A stretch of DNA of 64,000 nucleotides from Sinobacterium norvegicum (lineage in GTDB: Bacteria > Pseudomonadota > Gammaproteobacteria > Pseudomonadales > Sinobacteriaceae), in contig NZ_CAKLPX010000001.1 of assembly GCF_923077115.1 (NCBI RefSeq), positions 1,674,001-1,738,000 of the forward strand, given 5' to 3'. Shown one piece after another: positions 46,282 to 55,578 of the stretch (its first letter is position 1; every line of letters begins with the position of its first letter). A program made the translations under genes and the position numbers. Below the pieces are notes generated by a model, which saw only the letters and a program-made list of their open reading frames with translations, did not search any database and had not been told where the DNA came from.

Positions 46282-47463
46282 TTACTCTGCGGCTTTTTGT
46301 TGTAGCGCTTTCTGTTGCGCCTGCTCGAGTTGGCCACGATCAATAGCCTTGACCGGCTGGCCTGGCCTGACCTTCTGTAAGCCCTCGACAATCAGTATTT
46401 CACCACCACTTAAACCCTTGAGAACCACCCGATTAATACCGTCGACATCGCCGAGTTCAACACGCTGTGTCATGGCGTTAGATTCGGCATCCACCACCAC
46501 CACGTAATGGCCCAACTGATCCTGCTGAATTGACTTCTGCGGCACAATCACCTGCTCCTGTGCCTGCTCTTCACGCACGTCGACACGGACATACTGACCG
46601 GGAATTAAGCGACCATCCGGGTTGGGAAAAACCGCACGAACATTAATGGTGCCAGTGCTGCGATCGACGCGGTTATCAACAAAATCAAAACGCCCCTCAA
46701 AACCATAGGTATCACCATTGGCCAGGCGAATACTCGGCACCAGTATCGCCTCAGCACTACCATCGAGACGCTGCTCTCGACCGCTCTGTTCCGTGCGCGC
46801 CATTAGGCGCTCATTGACGGGAAAGGTGACGTGCATTGGATCCTGCTGAACAATCGTCAGCAGTACATCATTAGAAGTCACCAGGTCACCGATACTCAAC
46901 GCCTTCGAGCCGACAACACCATCAATCGGTGAGGAGATTTTGGTATAGCCCAAATTTAGCTCGGCTGTTTTTAACGCCGCCAGAGCCGATTCAACATTAG
47001 CCTTGGCACTGAGCGCCGATACTTTCAGGTTTTCAAATTCGGTATCGCTGATGGTTCCCTGTGGGTGCAATGTCTTACCGCGCTGATAATTCTTATTGGC
47101 ATTGGCCTCTTCGGCACGCGCCTTCGCTAAATCGGCTTTAGCCCGAGACTCATCGGCAATATAGGGCTGATCATCAATTTCAAAAAGCAATGTGCCCTTC
47201 TCAACAAACTCACCCTCTTGAAAGTGAATCGATTCCAAATAACCCTGAATACGCGCGCGCAAATTAACATCCTGTACGGCAACGGTACGACCAACAAACT
47301 CCCAGGAGCTATTGACCGCGGCTTTGCCGACAGTCTCGACCGTCACCGCTGGTGGCGGCGGTGCCTGTTGCTCTCCACCCTTATCACCACAGGCGACTAG
47401 TGCTGCGGCAAACGACAGAAGAATAACGGGCTTGAACAGATTTTTTTTCAGCGATGATTGCAT
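46282..47463 (-). CDS. RND efflux periplasmic adaptor lipoprotein (MexA/AcrA-like)
   Basis: A 393-residue membrane-fusion protein. Lipobox LVAC (Cys25) anchors it to the inner membrane. The barrel-sandwich half-motif (RARIQGYLESIHFQEGEFV) and a helical hairpin of about 70 residues follow, then TKISSPIDGVVG. The frame has a GTG four codons earlier, but GGA is nine bases before the ATG at 47463, which I choose. It links the pump at 43132 to an outer-membrane channel. Confidence 0.93.
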   Translation of the reverse strand: MQSSLKKNLFKPVILLSFAAALVACGDKGGEQQAPPPPAVTVETVGKAAVNSSWEFVGRTVAVQDVNLRARIQGYLESIHFQEGEFVEKGTLLFEIDDQPYIADESRAKADLAKARAEEANANKNYQRGKTLHPQGTISDTEFENLKVSALSAKANVESALAALKTAELNLGYTKISSPIDGVVGSKALSIGDLVTSNDVLLTIVQQDPMHVTFPVNERLMARTEQSGREQRLDGSAEAILVPSIRLANGDTYGFEGRFDFVDNRVDRSTGTINVRAVFPNPDGRLIPGQYVRVDVREEQAQEQVIVPQKSIQQDQLGHYVVVVDAESNAMTQRVELGDVDGINRVVLKGLSGGEILIVEGLQKVRPGQPVKAIDRGQLEQAQQKALQQKAAE

Positions 47464-47552
47464 AAACAAATCCACTTGTTTCTCTTTGAAGGGCGCTTCA
47501 CCATTAGTTAATTAACAGTGAAACTCGCCAATGGTTAAAAATTTTTCGAGCT

Positions 47553-48833
47553 TTACAGCAAAATCAAACTAATTTCTGGCACATAGGTAATTAACAACAG
47601 CGCCAGAATCAACACCGCCATAAAGGGCAGTGCCGCCTTGTACAGCTCGGTTATCGGTTTGCCAAATCGGTAACTGGCAATAAATAAATTCATCCCCACC
47701 GGTGGGGTAAAGTAGCCGATCTGCATATTGGCCAAGAAGATTATCCCCAAGTGCACCGGGTCAATACCGTAGGCGATAGCCACCGGTAGAATAATCGGCA
47801 CCATAATCACAATCGCCGAGAATATATCTAATATAGCACCCAGCAACAATAAAAATATATTCAATAAAATCAAGAACGTATACTTGCTATCCACATGCGA
47901 CTTGATAAATTCGAAGGCTCTGGTTGGCACCTCGGCGTCGATAAAGACGCCGGTCAAGGCCAGGGATACCGCCAAAATCAATATAATCCCGCCAACCATC
48001 GTCATCGATTGACGGATGATGCTGGGCAGTTGTTTAAGAGGAATTTCCTTGTAGAGAAACACTTCCACAACCAACACGTATAAGACGATGACTGCCGCGG
48101 TTTCTGACACCGCAAAAAAGCCACCGTAGATGCCACCTATGACAAACAGCGGCAGCGGAAGTTCCCACCGGGCCTGCCAAAAAGCGGCGCGAAGCTCTGC
48201 CCAATCAAAGGCCTGCATCTCAATAGGGGCTTCTTTATTGGCCCATAGGCTGTAGGCCGACAACAACACAATCATCAGCAGAGCTGGCAGAATACCGGCA
48301 ACAAACAAATCTTGAATAGTAAACGACTGCTCTAAGTTCATCTGCTGGGCGATAATACCATACAGAATCAGCGGCAGTGACGGTGCCAACAACAATCCCA
48401 GGCTACCGGAAGTGGTGACCAGGCCGAGGCTAAAGCGCTCACCATAACCGACTTGTTTAAGGGCTGGATAAAGCAGCGCACCGACGGCGACAATGGTGAC
48501 GCCACTGGCACCGGTAAAGGCGGTGAATAACGCACAGGTAATAAAGGCAATAATCGACAGGCCGCCGGGTAACCAGCCAAACATCGCCTGGGTAAGGCGC
48601 ACCATTCGCTCGGAGGTTTTGCTCTCGGCCATTAAATATCCCGCCAAGGTAAACAGCGGCAGCGCCAGTAACAATGGCGTCTCGCTGATCCGATATAACT
48701 CAATGCCGATAACCGTCAGCGGCACATCGGCGATATGGAAACCGACAATAGAAGCCCCTAAAATAACAGCAAAGATCGGTGCCCCGGCCAGCGCCATGAG
48801 TAGAATGCCAAGAAATAAAATCGATGTGGTCAT
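47553..48833 (-). CDS. dctM: TRAP transporter large permease subunit (DctM-like)
   Basis: A 426-residue inner-membrane protein with about 12 hydrophobic segments. The family pattern GASGVTIVAVGALLYPAL and TPPVGMNLFIAS near the C-terminus are clear. It forms the ion-coupled channel of a TRAP uptake system for organic acids. The start overlaps the DctQ stop. The ligand is not known. Confidence 0.94.
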   Translation of the reverse strand: MTTSILFLGILLMALAGAPIFAVILGASIVGFHIADVPLTVIGIELYRISETPLLLALPLFTLAGYLMAESKTSERMVRLTQAMFGWLPGGLSIIAFITCALFTAFTGASGVTIVAVGALLYPALKQVGYGERFSLGLVTTSGSLGLLLAPSLPLILYGIIAQQMNLEQSFTIQDLFVAGILPALLMIVLLSAYSLWANKEAPIEMQAFDWAELRAAFWQARWELPLPLFVIGGIYGGFFAVSETAAVIVLYVLVVEVFLYKEIPLKQLPSIIRQSMTMVGGIILILAVSLALTGVFIDAEVPTRAFEFIKSHVDSKYTFLILLNIFLLLLGAILDIFSAIVIMVPIILPVAIAYGIDPVHLGIIFLANMQIGYFTPPVGMNLFIASYRFGKPITELYKAALPFMAVLILALLLITYVPEISLILL

Positions 48834-49330
48834 TGCGCCACCTCGAGCTTATCCCACCAGAACATTGCCATTACAAACTGTAGGGTGAATCGCCAGCCAA
48901 TCACCGCCAAACCAAAGGGAATAATTGCCTCGCATAGCCAGGCAGGCACGCTGGCAAAAGCGGCGTAACTGTACTCATACTCCAGCAACACAAACTCACC
49001 GCTGTACCAGGCGCCGATATAGCAAATAACGGCGGTAGAAGCCGAGGCCAGCATCGCCAGCACGCGCTTGCCACGTTTGGAGGCATAAATTTTTAACACG
49101 TCGATGGCGATATGGTTACGCTCACGGGTGGCAATCATGGCGCCAATCATGGCCAACCATAGCACCATCACTCGCAACGCATTGTCGGCCCAAGAAATAC
49201 CGCTGTCGTGGAAGTTTCGCAGCCAAATTTGGCTGATGGCCAAACCAATCATGGCCAACACCATCGCCACCAGCACGCTGTCTTCCAGCCGGTGGATTAT
49301 TTTTATCACTGTCGGCATAGACGCCATCAT
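48830..49330 (-). CDS. dctQ: TRAP transporter small permease subunit (DctQ-like)
   Basis: A 166-residue four-helix membrane protein. RIIHRLEDSVLVA-type opening and WADNALRVMVLWLAMIGA fit DctQ. It pairs with DctM, whose start overlaps its stop by four bases. Confidence 0.9.
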   Translation of the reverse strand: MMASMPTVIKIIHRLEDSVLVAMVLAMIGLAISQIWLRNFHDSGISWADNALRVMVLWLAMIGAMIATRERNHIAIDVLKIYASKRGKRVLAMLASASTAVICYIGAWYSGEFVLLEYEYSYAAFASVPAWLCEAIIPFGLAVIGWRFTLQFVMAMFWWDKLEVAQ

Positions 49331-49358
49331 TCCATTTTTAAACGATTATTATTCAATC

Positions 49359-50372
49359 TTACTGCGCGGCAACCGAAGAGCGATATTGCTCAAGGTGACG
49401 ATCGACTTCATCGGCAACCTGTTGCGACATCACCCCCTGCTGCACAATGGTTTTCTCGGCATCCTCAGCCAGCTGGTACCAACGCACACGCTCTTCGTCG
49501 GTCAAAGCAACAACCTTGACACCCTGCTGCTGCAAGGCATCGTAAGCGGCAATATTATCTTTGCGGTTCTGTGCATCGATGCGCTTAAAAGCTGCTGTCA
49601 TCACCTCGGTAACAATGGCTTGATCGCCGGCATTCAAGCGATTGAACGAGCGATTATCAATGGCCATGACTGCATAAAAGTAAAGCATGGGCACATCTGT
49701 CATGGTTTTCACCTGAGTGTGCCACTGCAGGGCAATAGCACCAATGGGAGAGGTGGCCACGGTATCCACTAGACCGGTCTGCAAACCCGCCAATACATCA
49801 GCTAACTGCAGAGGAATAGGTGAGACGCCGAAGGCATCGGTGGCACGCTGAGCGCCTTTGTCATCATTTGGAATCCACACCTTACCGGCACGTAATGCTT
49901 CGACACTGTCGATGGTTTTCTTCGACATGGTATAGGCGAGGCCGCCCTCAGCCAGGCCAAAGGTGGTAAATCCACCGGCCTTGATATCGGCGCCAACCTG
50001 CTCGTCCATCTGGGCACGAACATAGTCAACCTCCTCAAATGAACGGAACTTCAGTGGTAGGTTATAAGCCTGTGAATCCGGCGCCACAGCGGCAAAACTT
50101 CCACCTGTCATTGCGCCACCTTGCAGCTGACCGATGCGAATTTTACGCATCACCGCCTCATCACTGCCCATTACACCGCCGGGGTAAAACTTGAATTTCA
50201 CCCGGCCATCGGTTTGTGTTTTGATTTCTTTTGCCGCCTGACGCATCTCTTTCATCCAGGCCGAGCCATCGGGCGAGAGAGTTGCTATTTTAAACTCCGC
50301 CGCCTGTGTCGAGGAAACAAAGGCAATTGCCGCGGCACTTACCACGGCAGTTTTAATCCACTTAAACCACAT
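49359..50372 (-). CDS. dctP: TRAP transporter solute-binding protein (DctP-like)
   Basis: A 337-residue periplasmic protein. A signal peptide ends near TQAAE (about 24-26). FKIATLSPDGSAWMKEM and the conserved mid-protein DVLAGLQTGLVDTVATSP are typical of DctP proteins. The conserved Arg that usually binds a ligand carboxylate is hard to place by eye, so the ligand is left open. It is between TatT and DctQ in the operon. Confidence 0.92.
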   Translation of the reverse strand: MWFKWIKTAVVSAAAIAFVSSTQAAEFKIATLSPDGSAWMKEMRQAAKEIKTQTDGRVKFKFYPGGVMGSDEAVMRKIRIGQLQGGAMTGGSFAAVAPDSQAYNLPLKFRSFEEVDYVRAQMDEQVGADIKAGGFTTFGLAEGGLAYTMSKKTIDSVEALRAGKVWIPNDDKGAQRATDAFGVSPIPLQLADVLAGLQTGLVDTVATSPIGAIALQWHTQVKTMTDVPMLYFYAVMAIDNRSFNRLNAGDQAIVTEVMTAAFKRIDAQNRKDNIAAYDALQQQGVKVVALTDEERVRWYQLAEDAEKTIVQQGVMSQQVADEVDRHLEQYRSSVAAQ

Positions 50373-50473
50373 AGTTTTCTATCCTATCTACATTCCAAAT
50401 TTGATTGAGTCGGCCGCTGCTTACAGACGAAATCTACGATGAACGCCAAACCCTATATTAAGCCCCAACCCGG

Positions 50474-51337
50474 TTAAAAATAATCCGCCTCTGAGGCCAG
50501 CAACTCCTGCGCCATATTTTGCGCCACGGTATTGACCAATATTAGCCCATCTACATTGGGATCGGCGGCCAACGCCTCGGTCAGCAGCTGATGATGTAAC
50601 TCTTGATCAAACATCAAACGGGCATACATCTGAGCGTAAACCACCTTGGCCATCAGGTTCTCACCGTTGCTGAGCTCTATCGCTTGCTCAAAATACGCCT
50701 TGGCCTCATCGGGCTTGCCACCCAGAGCTGGCGGCAACAACGAGGCAATACCGCCGAGATAAAGCTGGGCATTGCCGTAGTCATAACCGGCATCGAGTTC
50801 AACAACACGCTCGAGTACGGCCTTGGCTCGCGGCAATTGAGCGACGGCATTCCAGTCATTGGTATTGACCTGCAGCCAACCCAGCCAGCTGACACCCAGG
50901 GTGTACAGATAGGCAATATCGCCCTCGTCGGCCTGATCAAGGGCCAGCTCTAACTGATCGAAGGGCTGATCCAGCACCTCGCAGTAGCGTTTGTCATGTG
51001 CACAAGCTGCTCTGAAGGCGTAATTGCGCCCCTTGTCAGACAGCCTTTTCTTGCGCTCTGGGTCGGTGACGAAGTTGGCCGCCATGGCATCATTCAGCGA
51101 GGCACCTGTGCGCAGTAGGCCGGCGCTATCCGGGCTGCCCTCGATAAAGCCGTCAACCATAATAATAAACGTCGGCATCGCTGTGGCGACAGTTTCAAGA
51201 TCATTGTTGTTATAAACAGCAGACGACAGATCGTCAGCCATTTGCGCAGTTTTTGACTCGATCAGCGAGGCACAGCCAGAGACAGCCAATACAGTAGCCA
51301 CTACGGTAAGACGGCGGAGTTGCTGCAGCAATTGCAT
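50474..51337 (-). CDS. TatT-like TRAP-associated TPR lipoprotein
   Basis: A 287-residue lipoprotein (lipobox VSGC, Cys22) made of helical TPR-like repeats. In Treponema, TatT partners the binding protein TatP in a TPR-TRAP system and is thought to pass hydrophobic ligands. Here it is the first gene of the operon TatT-DctP-DctQ-DctM. The family call rests on length, lipobox, the N-terminal MADDLSSAVYNNNDLETV segment and this context. Confidence 0.85.
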   Translation of the reverse strand: MQLLQQLRRLTVVATVLAVSGCASLIESKTAQMADDLSSAVYNNNDLETVATAMPTFIIMVDGFIEGSPDSAGLLRTGASLNDAMAANFVTDPERKKRLSDKGRNYAFRAACAHDKRYCEVLDQPFDQLELALDQADEGDIAYLYTLGVSWLGWLQVNTNDWNAVAQLPRAKAVLERVVELDAGYDYGNAQLYLGGIASLLPPALGGKPDEAKAYFEQAIELSNGENLMAKVVYAQMYARLMFDQELHHQLLTEALAADPNVDGLILVNTVAQNMAQELLASEADYF

Positions 51338-51499
51338 GAAAATAACCTTTAATATGTTTAAAAATTAAGCAGATAACCGCTCATTATACATCATGTTAAC
51401 AATCGCTGTCCGCTCACAGTAATACGGGTGTTTACATAGGCGAAGGGGGTATTCACCTACATTACCAATTGTTATAGCAAAAAAGTCCCTTAACGCGGC

Positions 51500-51742
51500 T
51501 CAATCTTCGCTGCGCTGGGCCGCGGCTAAATCGTTTTCACACCGCTTCAGGCGGTAGCTCAAATCAGCAATCTGCTGCGCCTGCTCACTGTTTTGTTCGC
51601 TCAGTGCTTTTTGCTGCTCATCCTGCTGAGCCAGTAACTCAGAGGCCTTGTAGAGTTCAACCTGGTAATGTTTTCGGGTCCAGACGAAGACAAAAAATCC
51701 CGACATTACCGAGACCAAAAGCGCCACTGCAATCATTGCCAT
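51500..51742 (-). CDS. Small membrane-anchored coiled-coil protein, 80 residues
   Basis: One N-terminal hydrophobic segment (MAMIAVALLVSVMSGFFVFV) is followed by a Gln/Glu/Leu-rich coiled coil (about residues 30-75). I do not recognise the family. It stands alone on the minus strand, with AGGA 11 bases before the ATG. The composition is not that of a chance frame. Confidence 0.6.
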   Translation of the reverse strand: MAMIAVALLVSVMSGFFVFVWTRKHYQVELYKASELLAQQDEQQKALSEQNSEQAQQIADLSYRLKRCENDLAAAQRSED

Positions 51743-51875
51743 TATGGTAATTCCTGTTTAAAAAATAGTCGCTTAAAGGCAACCTATTGTTTCGCTTATG
51801 TGGACATTGATTCATCGCCCGACGATTTATTACCGGCTACAATAACGCCGCCTTAACCACAATACGAGACTAATA

Positions 51876-53567
51876 ATGAAAAAAATACTCCTCGCCCTAT
51901 TAGTAGCCGTCGCAATCGCTGTTATTGCCGTGTTGCTGTGGCTACAACCCGAGCAGCCACCGGCTAAACAGGTGTTTATCAATGGTAACGTACTGACCAT
52001 GGATAAGGACAATCGTATTGTCAGCGCCGTCGCCGTCAGCGGCGACACTATTACCGCCACCGGCAGTGATGAGGAGATCAAGGCGCTGATCGACAGCAAC
52101 ACCGTGGTAAACGATTTACAAGGCAAAACGCTGCTGCCCGGCTTTATCGATGCCCACGGCCACTTCCCAGGCTCCGGCATGAAGGTATTTGGCGTCGATG
52201 TTAACAGCCCGCCGATAGGCAACACCGAGAACATGAACCAATTACTGGCTGCCATCGAAGGCCAGGCCAACAAAACCGCCGAGGGCGAGTGGGTAATGGC
52301 CGTTGGCTATGACGACACCATGCTGGCTGAACAGCGCCACCCTACTATTCAAGAGCTGGACGCTATCTCCACCACCAAACCCATCTTCGTCTGGCACATC
52401 TCTGGTCACATGGCCGTGGTAAATCGCAAAGCATTGGAGCTGACCGGTATTACCGAGGACAGCGTCGACCCCGATGGCGGTCACTACAGCCGCGACAGCG
52501 AGGGCAAACTAAACGGCTTGATTGAAGAAAATGCCGTCACCCCGATCCAAATGTTGGCCATGGATTTCTCGGCGCTGCAGTTTTTTGAGATGATTAAAGA
52601 CGCCAACAAGGACTATCTTGCTGTCGGTGTCACCACCGCTCAGAGCGGCGCCATCGAGAAACAGATGGCCCAGGGTATGGCCATGGCCTCAATGCTAAAA
52701 CTGACACCGATGCGACTCGAACTGTGGCCGATGAGCGACAGCTACGGCAAGGATATTTTGAGTGGCAAGGAAAACCCCGCCGAGCTGAGCAAAGGCAAGA
52801 TCAACATCGGCGCCGTTAAGTTATTTTCCGATGGCTCTATTCAAGGCTATACCGGTTACCTCAGCAGCCACTACCACACCCCGTATCACGGCGATGAAGA
52901 GTACCGCGGCTATATGCGTAGCAGTTACCAAAGCCTTGAAGACGATGTCGTCGCCTTCCACAAGGCCGGCCTGCAAATGGCGATTCATGCCAACGGTGAC
53001 GGCGCCATCGACGAGGTCATCAAGGCCTTTACCGTTGCTCAAGAGCAACACCCGGTCGACGATCCGCGGTTGATTTTAATCCACTCGCAGATGGCCAGAG
53101 ACGATCAGTTATTGCAGATGAAGCAGCTCGGTATTACCCCCAGCTTCTTCTCCGCCCATGTTTACTACTGGGGTGATCGACACCGCGATATCTTTATCGG
53201 CCCCGAGCGCGCCGCCCGTATCAGCCCGGCCAAAAGCGCCGAGGCTATCGACCTCACCTACAGCCTCCATCTCGACACCCCGGTGGTACCGATGCAGCCG
53301 CTGATGGCCGTGTGGACCAGCGTCAACCGCATCACCGCCAAGGGCGAGGAGTTGGGGCCCGAGCAGCGCGTCAGCGTGATGACGGCGCTGCGAGCAGTGA
53401 CTATCGACGCCGCCTGGCAGATCTTTCAAGAGGATAATCGTGGCTCGATCGAGGCCGGCAAGCTGGCCGACCTGGTGATTCTTGAGCGCGACCCGCTGCA
53501 ATACCCGATGGATATTAACAATATCCGCGTCGAGCAAACCATTATCGGTGGCGTCGAGCAGCTTTAA
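51876..53567 (+). CDS. Amidohydrolase family protein (YtcJ-like, Amidohydro_3)
   Basis: A 563-residue metal hydrolase. The N-terminal hydrophobic segment (LLALLVAVAIAVIAVLLWL) is a signal anchor or peptide, so it acts at the periplasmic side. The first metal motif reads GFIDAHGH, and later histidines are in IHANGDGAID and LIHSQMARDD. The C-terminal segment RGSIEAGKLADLVILERDP is the common end of the family. Substrates of YtcJ-like enzymes are mostly unknown. Confidence 0.9.
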   Translation: MKKILLALLVAVAIAVIAVLLWLQPEQPPAKQVFINGNVLTMDKDNRIVSAVAVSGDTITATGSDEEIKALIDSNTVVNDLQGKTLLPGFIDAHGHFPGSGMKVFGVDVNSPPIGNTENMNQLLAAIEGQANKTAEGEWVMAVGYDDTMLAEQRHPTIQELDAISTTKPIFVWHISGHMAVVNRKALELTGITEDSVDPDGGHYSRDSEGKLNGLIEENAVTPIQMLAMDFSALQFFEMIKDANKDYLAVGVTTAQSGAIEKQMAQGMAMASMLKLTPMRLELWPMSDSYGKDILSGKENPAELSKGKINIGAVKLFSDGSIQGYTGYLSSHYHTPYHGDEEYRGYMRSSYQSLEDDVVAFHKAGLQMAIHANGDGAIDEVIKAFTVAQEQHPVDDPRLILIHSQMARDDQLLQMKQLGITPSFFSAHVYYWGDRHRDIFIGPERAARISPAKSAEAIDLTYSLHLDTPVVPMQPLMAVWTSVNRITAKGEELGPEQRVSVMTALRAVTIDAAWQIFQEDNRGSIEAGKLADLVILERDPLQYPMDINNIRVEQTIIGGVEQL

Positions 53568-53731
53568 CGCTTACCACCGACGATAACTGCGCCGCGTCTT
53601 TGATGCCGCGCAGTTATCCCTAGCTGTTAAGCCACGCATTCCCCTACGCTGTTTTTTCACTTAGACTAAGTCGATCGATTGTTACTTCTTATTGCCGCCG
53701 CAATTTTTGACCAGCCAACTGGAAAGCCGCT

Positions 53732-54274
53732 ATGTTCATCAAGCCTTTTTATACCGCGATTACTGCCCTACTGTTCACCGTCATCATCGCCGGTTGCTCG
53801 TCGCCGACCCAGTATGACTATAACGATGCCATCGACTTCAGCGGCTTCCACAGCTTCAGCCAGCAGAGCGTCAATAACGACCACCCACTGCTGCAACAGC
53901 GTGTCGATGCCGCGCTAACCACGCAGCTGAGCGCCAAGCAGCTGACACCGGCGGCGGCAGATGCTGCCGATATCGATGTGCGCTATACCATTGCCACCCA
54001 GACCAAACAAAACAAGTCCTCGGTTAGCATTGGCCTGGGCAGCTTCGGTAGCAGCGGCGGTGTCGGCGGCAGTGTCGCCATCCCGGTCAACAGCGAAGGC
54101 CCGAAAGTCGTCGCCATCCAACTCGACATCTACCAGCGCAGCACCGACAAGTTAATCTGGCGCAGCAGCGAGAAATACAACGATGACGGCGGCGACAATG
54201 CCGACAAACGCACGGCACAAATCAACGACACCATCGCTAAGATGTTAGCCAATTACCCGCCGCAGCAGCAGTAA
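53732..54274 (+). CDS. DUF4136 lipoprotein (copy 1)
   Basis: A 180-residue lipoprotein (lipobox IAGC, Cys22) with YDYNDAIDFSGFHSFS, a paired-strand opening typical of DUF4136, and an SSVSIGLGSFGSSGGVGG-type Gly/Ser-rich loop. The function of the family is unknown. It converges with a second DUF4136 gene, and both end at one terminator. Confidence 0.85.
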   Translation: MFIKPFYTAITALLFTVIIAGCSSPTQYDYNDAIDFSGFHSFSQQSVNNDHPLLQQRVDAALTTQLSAKQLTPAAADAADIDVRYTIATQTKQNKSSVSIGLGSFGSSGGVGGSVAIPVNSEGPKVVAIQLDIYQRSTDKLIWRSSEKYNDDGGDNADKRTAQINDTIAKMLANYPPQQQ

Positions 54275-54284
54275 ATTCAGACAT

Positions 54285-54312
54285 AAAAAAACCGGCCTAG
54301 GCCGGTTTTTTT
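54285..54312. terminator. Bidirectional terminator between the two DUF4136 genes
   Basis: The palindrome AAACCGGCCTAGGCCGGTTT is flanked by A- and T-runs and serves both convergent genes. Confidence 0.93.
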
Positions 54313-54335
54313 ATATTCTAACGAAACAGCTATTG

Positions 54336-54938
54336 TTACTGTTCGCCAGCATTTGGTAAATCACGGAACAGTTTATTAATACCGGTCTGGACACTCGACT
54401 CAACGGCTTTTAGAGAAGGGGAATTATCTTCCACCAATTTCTTTGCCACGCCTTCCCATACCATGCGCTTGGTGCTGTTATCGAGTACCGAGAATACGAT
54501 GCCTTTGATTTGGAAATCGGTCATCACCGGGTGATTGTAAAACTGGCTGTTAACCGCATTGTAATCGGCCGAGGTTAAGTGGGCCGTCTCCATATAGTCG
54601 CGCGGTGAGGCCAGGCCATCTTCGCTAATAAACGACTCTTCACCAAAGCGGTAATCGAGGCTGATGTCAGCATTTTCGGCGGCATAAACATAGCCCTTTT
54701 CTTGCAGTTTCTTATCGACAGCCGCACGAATCCAATGATCGAAATCGATGGTTCGCTGCTCAACCCCCTCCTTTGGCACCATTGCCTCTGAGCGCCAGTT
54801 ATAGCTCTGCCAATCGCCAATGACTGCCTTGCTGTGGGTGTAACTCTTGGTCTTAACACCACTGCAAGCACTGATGGCCACTACGGCTATCAACACTGAA
54901 GTTGCCAACAATAATCGTTGTACGCTCTTCATCTTCAT
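54336..54938 (-). CDS. DUF4136 lipoprotein (copy 2)
   Basis: A 200-residue lipoprotein (lipobox ISAC, Cys25). The body shows KSYTHSKAVIGDWQSYNWRS and ending GINKLFRDLP, in the DUF4136 pattern. It shares only general layout with copy 1, so the two are distant paralogues on opposite strands. It is divergent from nothing nearby and may start the run leading to yajG on its other side. Confidence 0.8.
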   Translation of the reverse strand: MKMKSVQRLLLATSVLIAVVAISACSGVKTKSYTHSKAVIGDWQSYNWRSEAMVPKEGVEQRTIDFDHWIRAAVDKKLQEKGYVYAAENADISLDYRFGEESFISEDGLASPRDYMETAHLTSADYNAVNSQFYNHPVMTDFQIKGIVFSVLDNSTKRMVWEGVAKKLVEDNSPSLKAVESSVQTGINKLFRDLPNAGEQ

Positions 54939-54981
54939 CCCCTAGGTTTTTTCTGAACATCTTATAATTTTAGTATAACAC

Positions 54982-55000
54982 GCCGACTCAGCGAGTCGGC
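54982..55000 (-). terminator. Hairpin after yajG
   Basis: A perfect 8-bp stem GCCGACTC / GAGTCGGC with loop AGC lies nine bases after the yajG stop. There is only a weak T-rich tail, so it is a modest terminator candidate. Confidence 0.5.
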
Positions 55001-55009
55001 AACGATGAT

Positions 55010-55573
55010 TTAGCCACCGACAATAAAGCCGTTGAGATCCTGATCCCGCAGGGCACGGTTTAACAGCTCAGAGAACAAATCATCAACCAAGGCCTGATTT
55101 TTTTCATTGTTAGGCACCTGTGGCATTTTATGGGTTTGCTTTACCGAGTAACGAAAACTGCGCTTTTCGCCGCCCCGCTCAGCCACCACGGATAGCTGAC
55201 CAGCGTAGCTGATCTCGGGTAACACACTGCGCTCAGGTGTCGAGATGGCAAAGCTGGACAGTACCACGGTAATCGCCGTCGGTGCCGAGGGCTGAATAGT
55301 GATCACACCGCTGTCGATCAAACCCTGTTGATATTGGTCGGCCAACTGCTGGGCAAAACCTTTATTGGTGGTTAATAGACTGGTCTCGGCATAGGTACCG
55401 CCACGGGAGCCAACCGTCATACTGGCACGGTCATCCCGCGCCTGTACCGATATCACGGCCAAACCCGAACGAATATTGGCCGGGGTCAACTCACCATTAA
55501 AACTCAATTGCTGGGGGCTTTGAGCGCAACCCGCCAACACCACTATCAACGTCATCAATACCGCACGAACCAT
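55010..55573 (-). CDS. YajG family lipoprotein
   Basis: A 187-residue lipoprotein (lipobox LAGC, Cys16). The body has the YajG pattern: IRSGLAVISVQARDDR, GSRGGTYAE and QLADQYQQGLIDSG. The function of YajG is not established. I use ATG 55573; a GTG two codons earlier overlaps the DUF2333 stop. It follows the DUF2333 gene by five bases, so both share a transcript. Confidence 0.85.
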   Translation of the reverse strand: MVRAVLMTLIVVLAGCAQSPQQLSFNGELTPANIRSGLAVISVQARDDRASMTVGSRGGTYAETSLLTTNKGFAQQLADQYQQGLIDSGVITIQPSAPTAITVVLSSFAISTPERSVLPEISYAGQLSVVAERGGEKRSFRYSVKQTHKMPQVPNNEKNQALVDDLFSELLNRALRDQDLNGFIVGG

Positions 55574-55578
55574 TACCA

